The position numbers and the translations under genes were made by a program. Below are positions 1-11,416 of a stretch of 64,000 bases of DNA, in pieces. Where the stretch lies: contig OZ005660.1 of the NCBI GenBank assembly GCA_963930645.1, forward strand, positions 203,698,927-203,762,926. Reading direction: 5' to 3'. Source of the DNA: Salticus scenicus. Taxonomy: Eukaryota > Arthropoda > Arachnida > Araneae > Salticidae. The notes under the pieces are model-generated. The model did not search any database. It was not told the DNA's origin and saw only the letters and a list, made by a program, of their open reading frames with translations. How positions within the stretch are numbered: position 1 is the stretch's first letter; every line of letters starts with the position of its first letter.

Positions 1-593
1 TTTGTTGGACATTTTTCAAATTCCATGGCTAAGAAAGAAAAACTGTACTAATCTTTTAAATAAATAAAAGTCATTGCATGAACATGGGTAATATCGTACA
101 ACTGTTCCCAAACCACTGAATTGATTTCAACCAAACTTGATGCAATTATTGCTAATTACCATTGTTGAAGCACTGAGGAAATTTGATATCTCTAGTGCAT
201 GTGCAGTCGGAGGAGTGGTGGGAAAAACGCTTGAAAATCACTTTTTTGAATGATTTCCATAGCAATAATGCTCCTAATGTAAACATTCTCAATAAGTAGA
301 AGTTTTTAATATTTCAAAATTTAAAAACACTGACATTTTTAAAATTATATTTTTGTCAAAATTTCATGCATGCGGTTTAAACATTTTATGGTAAATAAAT
401 CAAAATCATTTCTATAACATGTCAGGATGGTATCAATTTCAAAAAGTTTCCCAAATGAAGTATTATCCTCTCCAAATTGTAATATAACATTAAATTTGCT
501 TATTACAGATAAATATAAATAAAATATTTATCTGCATAACAAAAACAAACTCTTTTCTTTAGAACAACGATTTTTCTTTTTTAACAGTGTTGC

Positions 594-731
594 CATTCCA
601 AGGAATGGACAGTGATGCATTAAACAGTGTTAAACAGTGTTATCAGTGTCCATTAAACAGTGTTAAACAGTGTCCATTAAACAGTGTTAAACAGTTTTAA
701 CAGTGTTGCCATTCCAAGGTTGCCATTCCAA
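594..731. repeat. TTAAACAGTG minisatellite
   Basis: Short degenerate tandem repeats built on TTAAACAGTGT and a longer unit, TTAAACAGTGTCCA. The block is bounded on both sides by the motif TTGCCATTCCAAGG, which occurs once at the left and twice at the right. It lies in the PDSS1 intron. Confidence 0.8.
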
Positions 732-947
732 GAAATAATTCATTTGTAAATATAAATACAAATGAATTATTTCAGAAATAATTCAATGGTAGTCACAAAT
801 AACTGTTCATATTTTCGAGGCTTATTATTAAATGTTCGAATTAAAAAATTTTTAATTTATTATTATAAAAGCTATTCATTTAAATATCGTAACCAGCGAT
901 GCCATCTAGTGTTTTTATTACACTGTGCTGCAAAAAATATATATATA

Positions 948-1045
948 TATATAATTTCGAGCCCTGATACCGTCCTTGCTGATTCTTATGTAAAATGACC
1001 TCCTGAATCCGAATAGAACTCCCATTTTGCCCAGTCACCCACCAT
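948..1045 (+). repeat. Dispersed repeat R1, copy 1
   Basis: A segment of about 90 bp containing AAAATGACCTCCTGAATCCG and CCCATTTTGCCC recurs at about 8400-8460 (plus) and 9068-9172 (minus). The three copies share the same core with substitutions, as expected of an interspersed transposon fragment. The family is not identified. Confidence 0.7.
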
Positions 1046-1245
1046 TTTCTTGGGAGATTTTCATACAGAGCAGTGTTATACATGTTAACCAAACATTTCA
1101 TGTTTTCTGTGGAATGTAATATGAGAGAATGCATTATTACATTTATAGTTAACTGTTACATTTTCTATTATAAATTTTTAATTTGTGTACGTAATATAAG
1201 AGAATGTTTTAATTATACTAAATATTTATTTTAATGCTTTTCCAG

Positions 1246-1326
1246 TTTCCAGAACTTAAGCCTATGATAATGAGGAGGTTTTCAAATGTTGGAGATGTGG
1301 AAAAAGCTTACGAGGCTGTTAGAAAA
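1246..1326 (+). CDS. PDSS1: PDSS1 penultimate coding exon
   Basis: A 27-codon exon, phase 0 at both ends, flanked by a good acceptor (TTTTCCAG) and donor (GTAAGT). Its translation begins FPELKPMIMRRFSNVGDVEK and is collinear with the C-terminal part of decaprenyl diphosphate synthase subunit 1, where the family has a similar MIMRRFS..GDV segment. PDSS1 forms a heterotetramer with PDSS2 in mitochondria and extends isoprenyl chains for the ubiquinone side chain. The aspartate-rich DDxxD catalytic motifs are encoded upstream of this window. The exon joins 5088-5228 in frame, and the joined C-terminus matches the family's usual end. The assignment is by recognition of the family pattern, not by a database search. 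Confidence 0.88.
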
Positions 1327-1343
1327 GTAAGTTTAATAATGGT

Positions 1344-1380
<37 letters not shown>

Positions 1381-1389
1381 AGTACAGCT

Positions 1390-1692
1390 ATATATATATA
1401 TATATAATAAAGATGATCTATAAGCATAGTAGAAGCCAAGCAACAGATAGAAGATCACTGAAACACCAATGACCAATAAGATAAAAAAAAAAAAAATCAT
1501 CAGTGGATGAAATACACTAATTTAAAGAAACCATATCTATTAATTAACAGCCTGCAAAACAAACGAATCAATAAAGTAAAACAACAAATCTTAACTTAAA
1601 ACCATAAACTTATCAAAATTAATGAAAAAACAACCTAAGAAACACAAGGTAGGAAGAAGGAGGCAGGCGGCAAGACTTGTGACTTGCCTGTA
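1390..1692 (-). repeat. Dispersed repeat R2, copy 1
   Basis: This roughly 300 bp segment is the reverse complement of 17735-18040, with high identity. Shared landmarks include GGAGGCAGGCGGCAAGACTT and the TCATCAGTGGATGAAATACA region. Both copies are next to a (TA)n tract, suggesting a non-LTR or SINE-like tail or insertion beside a microsatellite. No protein was recognised. Confidence 0.75.
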
Positions 1693-2539
1693 AGCTCATT
1701 TCATCCTCTTATCATTTCTCCATCTCCAGACAATCCCATGTAATTCTATGAAAAAATTTGTTTACCAGATTACTCATTACTTAATGTATTTTTTAACATT
1801 CCATTTTTGCATTCAGAAAATTCACACCTATTAAATTAGTAATTATTTTCAAAAAATTATATTATTTTTTTAATCTAAAAAATAAGAAAAATGCACTTAA
1901 TTTTCTGCATATTTAAACTCAAAATTTTAAAAAGTCAATTGCTAGATAACAAATACTAATTTATGGTTGTGAATATTTCAAATGTGAAAATGGACCTAAA
2001 TATATATATATATATATATATATATACATGATTGCTTTTTGGCTCATTTGATAAATCAAAATATAAATGGCATTATTATTATTATTTTATTTATTATTAT
2101 TATTATTATTTTATGAACTCTATTGAACAGAAAATTTGATACATTTATTACAAGATACTAGTTATTTTTTACTTTAAAGAGATACCATTTTACTTTAACC
2201 CTATAAGGGTCGTGAACGTGTTTTAGTAATTGTCTGTCCCCTAAAAAACATATATTTAAAATGTGCATAATCATTGATTTTAAGCTTGTTTCTTTAAGTA
2301 TGAAAAATCATATAATAGTCATCAAGGTTCATCTTTAAATGCATAGTGAAAAATCCATTGTTTTAGTAAAAAAAAAAACTTAAAAACTGTCTAACTTTGT
2401 ATTTTCTAATGTATATGTCTGTTATATCATTAAGGTTTTACAAGTTGATGTTAGTGAAAACAATAAATTTTTTTTCATAGGTTAAAAATTAATTAAATCA
2501 TATATGCAATATGATAATTTCTCCATCTGAATTCTGGTG

Positions 2540-2694
2540 CAGTTGAACCTCGTTGACGTGAATCTCAAGGAGAAAAAAAAATGAAAATTGTTCATGTTAT
2601 CAGTAACTAATCTTCATTTTGACGGGGGTTGTGGAAACAGTTCATGTTAAGTGTAATTTACGTTAAGTGAGTTCACGTTAACAAAGCACAACTG
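2540..2694. mobile_element. pogo/Tc1-like MITE, copy 1
   Basis: Terminal inverted repeats start CAGTTGAACCTCGTTGACGTG and end with its partner ACAACTG, followed by TA. Two further copies lie at 13205-13375 and 34327-34483. The interior keeps a shared core (ATCAGTAACTAATCTTCAT). There is no coding capacity; the left TA duplication is not preserved. Confidence 0.8.
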
Positions 2695-3181
2695 TATTTT
2701 GTTTCAATGTGTGTTGCACATATAAAGTTTTAAATTTCTTATCCTTTTGTCAATTTTTTCCCTGAATTTCTAAATTACGTGAGAGAAGAAAATTTCAAAT
2801 GCTTTGATCATCAATTACACTATTGTTGATTTTTACCATGTGTATTAGCCGCAAAATTTTTGTTTCGTTTTGTTTTAAATTTGTTTTACATATTAATATA
2901 CTATATTTTTTTTTCACCTGTTATTGAAAAGGTTGTTTGCTATAAATAGTATTTATTGCACTTTTATTAAAACCCATGTTATGAGAAAGTAATTCCAAAT
3001 AATCCCCATTATTATTCATTACAGAACATATGTTTTTAAACTCCATATGTTTTTTCATATTAAGAAATTCCTCGACCATTAAATCGATCCTTGTTTTTCA
3101 AAAATCAATTTTTATTAGTTTTTTAAATTTATTTTAAAGTTGTAAAATGTAAAATTTCACTAAGTGAAATTTTGCATCTTA

Positions 3182-4414
3182 GGGTAAGTGCTCCAGTGAT
3201 TGACATTTTTAGAGCAATTTCTGATCTTTTTAATGTTTTAGTCATCAGAAACTATTTTTGGAAATCTTAAGTTAATATATATGGTATGAAAGACTTTCAG
3301 AACCACATATATGTTAAATTATATACATTTGATAATTATTTTTTTTTATATATATAAATTTTTATTTTATACCCACTCAATGTTCCAGTAATTGACACTG
3401 CCAGTTTTTCATTTTACCAGTAATTAGCATCCTATGCTCCAGTGTTTGACATTGATATAGTGCTGACACTAGAATAAAAAGGCCGCCGGGGAGAGAATTC
3501 AATAAAAAGGGCAACCTATTTTCAAGAAAGGCATTATTTATATAATTTGCGCTCTTCTATGTTGTGATTTTTGTGCATGACAAAAGTAAATTACTAATTC
3601 TACGTGTATATACAGGGGTCGATTCAGGCAAAATTTGGGTCCCTTTTGCAGCTCCTTCACTAAATTCAAATTCATAAAAAGGGACCCTTCACAAAATTCA
3701 AATCCTTAAAAAGGGGGACCCTTCACAAAATTCAAATTTTTAAAATGAGACCTTTCACAAGTTTTTCTTTTATAAAAATGATCCTTTTATTAAATGTTTT
3801 GATGCTTTCAGTATTATTTTTAATTAAAGCTTTAATTTGACTCAAAGAAGCTCTATTAACTTGATATTAAACATTGTATACAGCAATTATAAAAATGAAA
3901 GATTTTACACAATATTTTACTTTTTCACAAAAATACATAAAAATTTCACAAAATATTCTGTTTTTCACAAAAAAGGGACCCAAAAATTAAAACCTGGATC
4001 AACCCCTGATATATATAGGTTGTTATATGCATTTGTTTTTTCAGAAATGCTGTAGAACTATTGCTAGAAGGTTGAAAAGTCAGAAAGAAAAGTATCTAAA
4101 GGCCTCTGAACATTTTAAATGTTAAAAAAGGCTACTTGGTGCCAAAATGTTTTTAAAAGGGCAGCAGGGTGCTAAAATGGGATTTGAAAGGGCAGCAGTG
4201 TGGAGTGCCAAATTAGTCTAGAGCCAGCACTATGCTAGTTTTTCATTTTACCAGTTATTGGCACCCTACGCTCAAGCGTTTTACATACAATGTTAAAATT
4301 CTTATATGTAAAGCATGTGCTTTTATTTATTTATTTATTTATTTTTTTTTTTTACTTATTTATTAATTATTTCGAGGAAGCGTGGAAAGATGTCAATCAC
4401 TGGAGCACCTACCC
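3182..4414. mobile_element. TIR element with GGGTA termini, TA-flanked
   Basis: The left end GGGTAAGTGCTCCAGTGATT and the reverse complement of the right end, GGGTAGGTGCTCCAGTGATT, differ at one base; both ends are flanked by TA. The CTCCAGTGATTGACA motif recurs inside the element near 3383, 3434 and 4270 in degenerate form, as subterminal repeats. A hAT-like element (3613-4008) is nested in it. There is no transposase. The superfamily is unresolved. Confidence 0.72.
3613..4008. mobile_element. hAT-like MITE nested in 3182-4414
   Basis: Terminal inverted repeats CAGGGGTCGATTCAGG and CAGGGGTTGATCCAGG (right end, reverse-complemented) match at 14 of 16 bases and start with CA, as in hAT elements. 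The flanks are TA-rich (TGTATATA and ATATATAT), so an 8 bp duplication is only suggested. The interior has three short repeats of CTTCACAAAATTCAAAT type. A partial relative occurs at about 11285-11400. Confidence 0.7.
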
Positions 4415-4494
4415 TATAGCTTGAAAATAAAATATTGGAAATTTAAAAAAAAATCACTTATTAGTAAACAGACTAATTTTTAATGTTCATAAAT

Positions 4495-4872
4495 CTGTAC
4501 TGATAAGTATAAAGGATTTAAGTCCAAAAATGTCGATTTTGAGTTAAGTACATAGTCAGACCCAGAAAAAAATTCTCTATTGATCGGTATAAAGGATTTA
4601 AATCCATCTCATTTAGTCTTTGAGAAAACCCCTTGGTAAAAAGATTCAAGTCAGAAATTTAGCATTAATCTTTGGTATAAAATATTTAATTCAATTTTTT
4701 CCCTTTATTAAATGAAGGTTGACAATCACTGAATGGTATAAAGGGTATAAATCAATATAATCCCTTTTTCCTAATCGATTCTTCAGATTAGTTTTTAGTT
4801 AGTTCAACTTTATTTTTCGTCTCCTGAAAAATCAAGAATATGGACTTAAATCCTTTATACTTATCAGTACAG
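4495..4872. mobile_element. MITE family M4, copy 1
   Basis: Near-perfect terminal inverted repeats of about 32 bp begin CTGTACTGATAAGTATAAAG and are mirrored at the right end. The element is flanked by a 4 bp direct repeat AAAT (4491-4494 and 4873-4876). A second copy lies at 12502-12871 with its own 4 bp duplication. There is no coding capacity. Confidence 0.85.
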
Positions 4873-5087
4873 AAATTTCCTTAATGTAAAAATGAAATTT
4901 TAAAATGTGTATTAGGTAATGAAAAATGATGGGGATTATTCGGAATTACTTTCCTGTAAATTAACAGGGGGGGTTTTAACTGATCTTGACAGACTGTGAT
5001 ATATTCACTTGATGCTTAAAAAAAAAAAAAAAAACTTATATTTTGAAACATGATCTCTAAATTTCCCATCTTGTATTTATTTTACAG

Positions 5088-5228
5088 AGCGATGGACTTG
5101 ATCACACTAAAGAATTGGCTAGGAAGCATTGCAGGGAAGCTCTAGGACACATTTCCATTCTTGCAGACTCTATAGAAAAGCGAGCTTTAGTGTCTGTGAT
5201 CGAAAAAGTTCTGGAGAGGAGCAAGTGA
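5088..5228 (+). CDS. PDSS1: PDSS1 last coding exon with stop
   Basis: The acceptor (TTTATTTTACAG) is followed by 46 codons and TGA. The translation opens SDGLDHTKELARKHC and ends VIEKVLERSK, with the spacing of the PDSS1 C-terminus, in which SDG..T..LA..YC.EA and a final V(L)xRxK are conserved. This helical C-terminal part packs the prenyltransferase fold; it has no catalytic Asp motif. The reading frame continues directly from 1246-1326. Taken together the two exons make a normal family C-terminus without frameshift or premature stop, so the gene appears functional. Confidence 0.9.
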   Translation, partial: SDGLDHTKELARKHCREALGHISILADSIEKRALVSVIEKVLERSK

Positions 5229-5962
5229 CGCTTCTTGACTTATTTTTAATTTATTTTAAAATTACAGCTTTTGCATATAAATGTACAGAAATCTTTTTGA
5301 AAGACACTCGATTCCTTCATGGAAGTATGAATGTACTTGTGAACATGGTATTGAGACTATGGAAAAAACATAATTGTTATAAAACTGGAGACAACTTCAG
5401 GAAATCTGGAGAATTGTTATAAAAGTGGGGAAAACAAATGCAATCGACTCATATTGTTACGAAGAATATTGTTTGTAAGGCACTCTTTAGTTTTTTGTAA
5501 ATAAGATAATGTTGCCAATTTGAAATTTTTAATATATGAATCCAATATATTTTTTATTTATTTTTTATCTGGAAATACAATTTTTTGGGGGGAGGAAATA
5601 TAATGTTGTAAAATATATCTTTGATATTATGATGTAACTTATTCAGGAATGCAGGAATGTTTTATTGATTGCAATCGTAAAAAATATAACAGATTTTAAA
5701 GGAAAAAGATGTTCTATAAAATAAAATTTTTGCTTGGTATTAATTTTTTTTTTAAGCAATGAAGTAATTTTTGTTTGTTTTAATACTTAATGCTTATCTT
5801 TGAAATTTTTATCTTGTGTTCTATTATAAAAAGTTTTTTTTTTTTTTTTTTAAATAATCTTTAGGTGCAATGAAAAGTCCTCTAATTGGGAAGTAACAAA
5901 TAATTCAAGTCTTAATCTTAAATGCTAACATCTGTTTCTATTCTTTTAATAAATCAAAAGTT
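5229..5962 (+). other. PDSS1 3' UTR and downstream sequence
   Basis: AT-rich sequence after the PDSS1 stop. Several AATAAA-type signals occur (for example near 5720 and 5949), so the polyadenylation site cannot be fixed. No open coding segment was recognised. Confidence 0.5.
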
Positions 5963-6685
5963 CAGACATGCCAAGTCTCCTGCTTTTTGCTTGTTTTTCT
6001 ATGCTCCTGATTTTCCTCTCATTTCTCCTGCTTTTCTGATGTAATTTTTATCTATCCCTCTAAACATGATTTATGCTTAAAATTTGTGGGATTGGGTAAA
6101 AAAATTTGAAAGAAAATTGAAATTTATATTGCCCTGCAATTTATCAAGTTCAGTTTGAAATGTGAATTACTATACAATGCTTTGAAACTAATTTTTGCTA
6201 AGAATAAATTTTTTAACTTTCATTTTTGCATAATAAAAAATGTCTTATTATCAAAAGATTTTTTTTTTTTTTTTAATATCATAACTATTGAAAACTTAAA
6301 GAATTCAAATTTCATTGGAATATAGCTGATATTTTCATTTTTTTTTTTTTTATTACCTTTTCTTTTACAAAGATAATTAAGATTCTTATTGTTTTATATT
6401 GGGAGCAGAATGGTCAAATCTGTCTATTTTGACTTAAATTTTTAACAACTATGTCTGAGGTTTTTTTTTTTTTTTTTGATAGTTTGTTTTGCTGCAAGAA
6501 ACATATTATTCGTTTAATTTTAATACTGATGCTTTGTGAATACCTCCTAAGCTTATTAAACTTTACTTAAAATTAAATTTGCATTATTTTACTCATTTTT
6601 CTTACAAACTTTCTTGTTGGAAAAAGTCTCGTGATTTCTGTTAAAAAATCTCTTGCTTTTTTGTCATTAGAAGTTGGCATCTCTG
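5963..6685. mobile_element. hAT-like element with CTCCTG repeats
   Basis: The left end CAGACATGCCAAGTCTCC and the right end, reverse-complemented, CAGAGATGCCAACTTCTA are similar inverted termini. The interior near the left end is rich in CTCCTGCTTTT / CTCCTGATTTTC motifs. No clear target-site duplication is visible. The call rests on termini only. Confidence 0.5.
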
Positions 6686-8369
6686 TAATTAACATGGCTC
6701 ATTGACAAAAGACTGTTTATCTTGAATGATGCTGTAACTTAGAATAGGATTACCTTGATAGAATTCGGCAATGAAGTAACTCACACATTTTTTACAAAGT
6801 TATATATGTTACACAACAGCGATATCCATTTCAATTCAACTCCAAAATAGTACAAAAATTTAAAAGTCGTCAAGGGGGTCCTATACAAAAGCTGTGCCAT
6901 GATGCTCAGATTTCAGAATATTCAAATCAAAGAAATCTGTATCTATGAAAGTTATAACTCACAAACTAATACAAGCACCATTTATACATCTTTGAAGGGA
7001 CTGATGCAAAAGGATTGTGTGAGTGTTCACACATATGTTCTTTAAAAGTTTATTTATTTATTCAAATTTTATTAACAACAAAAAAAAGAGATTAATATAA
7101 GAAAAAAAAGTGCTGGGGGGGAAAAGGGATTGTTCCGATTTAACTGCAGTCAATTTCATTGTTTACATCCAAAAATGAATAGTGAGTGAAAGGTGTTTGT
7201 GAATTAGAGATTTTTTGTATAAAAGAAGGGCAGATGTGTGATATTCAACAAACTTTTACACACAGTCTGTTATAACATTATCTTTTTAATAATAAAAGGT
7301 TTATTTTCACAGGGGTTTTGTGTGGTGCTTGGAACTTATGTCATAACTGCTAGAACAATGGATTGAAATAAAGAAAGTAAAATAGAAAATATGACATCAC
7401 AACTGCAACAATGTGCTGAGAAAACTAGAATGAAATTTTATCTGTGATTTTAAATGAATAAAATGAAAAGGAAATAAAAAAAGGAATAAAATAAGATTAA
7501 ACATATTGTTTATATTATGTAGAGCTAGGCAGATTTGGACTTAGCATTGTGATATAGATATTATAAAGTAAAAGATATGTCATTACTTGAAAAAATATCA
7601 TATAAATCATTGTTAACTTATTTTAAACTGGCATGAGAAGAAAAAGTAATAAAATTTGGGTATTTAGGCATTATCCCTTCGACAAATGGCAAGTTTTATG
7701 AATTTGTGCTAAAGTTTATTCCCATAAGTAATTAAGTTTAAAATACATTTCCTTATTCAAATTCCATTATTTTGATTTAAAAGAAAAGAAACTATTAATT
7801 TTAAGTAATATTTTTTTTCATTATTGGCTATGTCATTTCACTCTTTTGGCAAATATGGCTTGCCGGGCTAATATGCAAGCAGCAAATTTGAAAATAGAAT
7901 CATTTGGAAATATTGAACACTAGGCTAGAGAAGGCTGACTAGTTTTTAAATATTGGCTGTATATAATTTATTATTGTAAAATATACAATCAAAGGACGAG
8001 ATTGTTTAGCTGAGTTGATTCCAACCTTTTTTTTCTTCTTTTTTTGTTGATGTGAATTTGTTACATTGGCTAATTAAATAAAACTTGATTGAATACTAAA
8101 GCATAATCATTTTTTTGTACATTGAAGATTAAAAAATGGGTATTATTATTTTAATATAATAGATTTTATCACCGAAATTCTTGTATTTCATTTCAACGTC
8201 TTACTTTTGCATGTTGTTTCAGCTTTTTTGTCTTTTTGTCTCATCCCTGTATAATAATAATATTCCTAAAATAAAATGAATTACCTTAAATGCTAATAAG
8301 GCATTTCCATATGCACTTGAAAACTTCTCATTCAGTTTTATTCCTGTTTTAATTACACTGCTTGGCATA
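6686..8369. other. No gene recognised
   Basis: AT-rich sequence without a recognisable exon, tRNA or transposon terminus. It contains poly(A) and poly(T) runs only. Confidence 0.5.
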
Positions 8370-8557
8370 ATTACCTCCCAACACCATTTTTTCAAATTCT
8401 TAAGTAAAATGACCTCCTGAATCCGAATGGGACGACCATTTTGCCCTATCACCCACCATTGTTTGGGAAGCCCCCCCCCCCCCCTATTTTTACCACTTTT
8501 CAGTAATTTTATGGCTATAAATTTGATTTATAGTGGAGAAAAGAAATATTTTAACTG

Positions 8558-9070
8558 TTAAATATCTTCTGAGGGCCTAAAGAGGTGAAATATTCTATAA
8601 CACGAACATTTGCAGCAAGGGGAAGATTTAGGAGGGATTTGCCACTGAAATTATAAGTTACATTTACTATATTTTATTAATCAATTATTCTTATCACTTA
8701 TACATTAAATATTTTTTTTATTTTTAAGAGTTAAAATAGTTATTTTCCATTCTTTAAATCAAATTCATGACTATAAAATTACCAAAGAGTGATAGAAATT
8801 GGGGAAGGAGGTGACATTAAATATCTTCTGAGGCCCTAAAGAGGTAAAAAATTCTATAACATTGACATTTGCAGCAAGGGGAAGATTTAGGGGGAAGGAT
8901 TTGCCACTGAAATTATAAGTTACATTTACTATATTTTATTAATCAATTATTATTATCACTTATACATTACATATTTTTTTAAGAGTTAAAATAGTTATTT
9001 TCCACTCTTTAAATCAAATTCATGACCATAAAATTACTAAAGAGTGATAAAAATTGGTGAAGGAGGCGAC
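8558..9070. repeat. Two-copy tandem repeat, 259 bp period
   Basis: The block starting ATATCTTCTGAG at 8562 is repeated from 8821, an offset of 259 bp, with over 90 percent apparent identity through the AGAGTGATA.AAATTGG.GAAGGAGG end. Dispersed repeat R1 flanks it on both sides (about 8400-8460 plus, 9068-9172 minus), so the tandem pair may be the interior of one transposon whose ends are the R1 copies. Confidence 0.8.
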
Positions 9071-9167
9071 ATTCTGAGAGAATGGTGGGTGATGGGGCAA
9101 AATGGGGGGTCATATTTGGATTCAGGAGGCCATTTTACATAAGAATCAGCAGGAATGGTATCAGGGC

Positions 9168-9172
<5 letters not shown>
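9068..9172 (-). repeat. Dispersed repeat R1, copy 3
   Basis: Reverse complement of the R1 copies at 948-1045 and about 8400-8460. It lies inverted relative to the copy at about 8400, with the 259 bp tandem pair between them, so the two could be inverted ends of one element. A poly(T) run of about 30 follows. Confidence 0.65.
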
Positions 9173-9175
<3 letters not shown>

Positions 9176-9198
<23 letters not shown>

Positions 9199-10480
9199 CA
9201 GTGTAGTGTTATTTAAAAAAAGAAAAAAATGCATTCCTGAATAAGTTACGCAACACAAATTAAAAAGTGATCTCATGACTACAATAACATTGTTTAGATT
9301 GATATTGTTCGATAACACTAAGTCCTAATTTGTTCGTATATTTATATACATGTTTGTATATATTGTGGGTTGTACTTATTTGATTAAAATGTATAGATTT
9401 ATAAGTGCCTTTGTAGCACAAATGCATAGATTTTATTTTATTTTTCCATGTCTGTCAAAGTTCTTTGAACTCATTTTTATATATTATTATTAATATATTA
9501 TTTAAAAATATTTTTATATTTAAAACTTTTTCAAATCTGGATTCTGGGATAATATTGATTGTTGTGTAAACTTGTTTTTATAAAACCAAAGGGATATTTT
9601 ATTGCATGCTGTTTTTATAAAACCTTCTATAGTAACAACACAATCATTATTTATTGAATTTTAATAAATAAAGAATTTCTTATTTTAATTGCAAAAAATA
9701 TTGACTTTATTTAAAGACTTTGGTGATTTATTTAAATTTAAGAATTAAATTAGGAATGTATTTAAAAATTAAATTATGCAATTATGTTGTAAGTATATGC
9801 TAGAAATGAATTACAATAAGTAATGTATTTTAATTCTATAAATTTAAAGAGTGATTGCTTATATGTATTTAAAAAAAAAAAAAAAAAAAGAAATACTGAC
9901 AGGTGGTAATTCATTTTTATCAATTTTTTTTTTTTTTTTTTTTTAATAGTATAAATATTTACACAACGTTGAAAATGCCAATGGAAAAAAATTAAAACCT
10001 ACAGTTTTGGTAGCTTTAAGCATATTGTCATCAGTGCAGAATAACAAGGTGGATTATTGCTCTTATACATCAATTAATAATAATTTTACTGTGTCTTGGA
10101 CAATGTTAGATGGCTTTGAGCGATTACAAAACCATTTGTCCAGTCCAAAACCCAACCTTGAATGACTTATCAAAAATTTAATTTCCAGATTCATAGTTTT
10201 GAAATCTAATTCTCCTATTAGTCAAAAATATTGGGCTAATTTTATGCAAGATTGTTGAAATATTGACCTGTTATTAAAGATATGTGCAATTAAATCTTTT
10301 AAACTGTGGTATAGGTATAGCAGTATACAGGTATATAAACTAGCTTCGGTAATTGGAATATCTGATTATATTTTATGTTAATTTATTATGAATGTGATTT
10401 TTATTTATTTACTGTGAATAATATTTTTTTTTTTTTTTTTTTTGAAATATATAAGAAACGACCTTTTATCTTCTGATGAC
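9176..10480. other. No gene recognised
   Basis: AT-rich sequence with long poly(A) and poly(T) runs (about 9870-9890, 9927-9944, 10425-10443). No exon or element terminus was recognised. Confidence 0.45.
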
Positions 10481-10488
10481 TGTTGCTG

Positions 10489-10790
10489 TCATAGGATTAA
10501 CATGACTTGTGGTAAAACTGCAGAGGCTTCCATCAGTGTTCTCTTTAAACTAGCTCTCTCCTCTATGAGGTGGCGCCACGTATGATCTATGCCTGCGGCA
10601 GGCTCATTGCAATTACAAGAATTTTTATTTCTAATAATTTCTATTGTTTCCCTAGTGTGCTGGTTGTAATTGGCAATTTTAACTGTGTTATCAAATTCTA
10701 TTTTAATTTTATTTTCACAGTGGGTTTTGGTTAAAACGGTAGTTGATTTATCAAATTTGATATTGTTAAAATATTCTTTTATGCAGATGA
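10489..10790 (-). pseudogene. Penelope-like element endonuclease C-terminus, remnant
   Basis: The minus strand is open for about 100 codons to a TGA at 10489. It contains NIKFDKSTTVL, then VKIANYN, then DHTWRHL. The same order (NDIKFN..NTALA, TKIANYN, KVWRHL) is seen in the better preserved copies at 21758-22141 and 22150-22696, which also carry NYIGNTKRKI, the YIG half of a GIY-YIG nuclease. This suggests the C-terminal endonuclease of a Penelope-like retroelement. The GIY-YIG core itself is missing here and there is no start, so it is a decayed fragment. Confidence 0.68.
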
Positions 10791-11416
10791 CAATACAATA
10801 CGACAGCGACAGTTACTGGAAAATAAAAAGTTGTTTCTTATATATTTCAATGTTTGAAATTTCTGGTTATTGTAATTAATAATTAACAAATAATTTTTCT
10901 GTCACAATTTTTTGTTAATAATAAAGTTAACTGCATTTGAGTGCTATATAGTTAAAACTACTAACTTTGCAAGTAGTTTCTATGACATGTCATCTGACGT
11001 TTTATCAATATTTTCTCAAATAACAGTAAGCTGCTAAAAATAGTGCATATATATATACAGTCAAACTCGTTGGCTCATTAATCTCTGTAAGCGTAAAAGT
11101 CACAGTCATTATAAAAATATTAATTTCAATGCATAAAAAGAAATTAGAGACATTTTTAACCCTTTCCGGCACACTACCCTTTAAAATTAGAATTTTAGCA
11201 AAAATGTTTGTTAGCAATCTAATCAGTCTAGAACAAAATCACATGTATCATTTTGTAAAGATTGCATTGCAATCACCATTTTAGGCAAAAATTGGGGCTC
11301 GTCAGCTTCTCCTTCATAAAATGGACCCTTTCACAAAATTCAAATTAATAAAAATGATTCTTTATAACATTTTTCAATGTTTTCAGTATTATTTTCAATG
11401 ATTTACTTGTATTTGG

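Larger units (their letters stand above)
1..1245 (+). other. PDSS1 intron, 3' part
   Basis: No coding exon could be recognised here. The stretch ends in a pyrimidine-rich tract and AG just before the PDSS1 exon at 1246, so it is read as the end of the preceding intron; earlier PDSS1 exons must lie outside the window. It holds a short minisatellite (594-731), a dispersed repeat (about 948-1045) and AT-rich sequence. Confidence 0.7.
1327..5087 (+). other. PDSS1 last intron
   Basis: A GT-AG intron of 3,761 bp. It holds several transposon-derived segments listed separately (1390-1692, 2540-2694, 3182-4414 with a nested 3613-4008, and 4495-4872). A fragment at about 1727-1830 resembles the interior of the hAT-like element at 18818-19666. 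TA and TTA microsatellites occur near 2000-2027 and 2075-2113. Confidence 0.85.
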
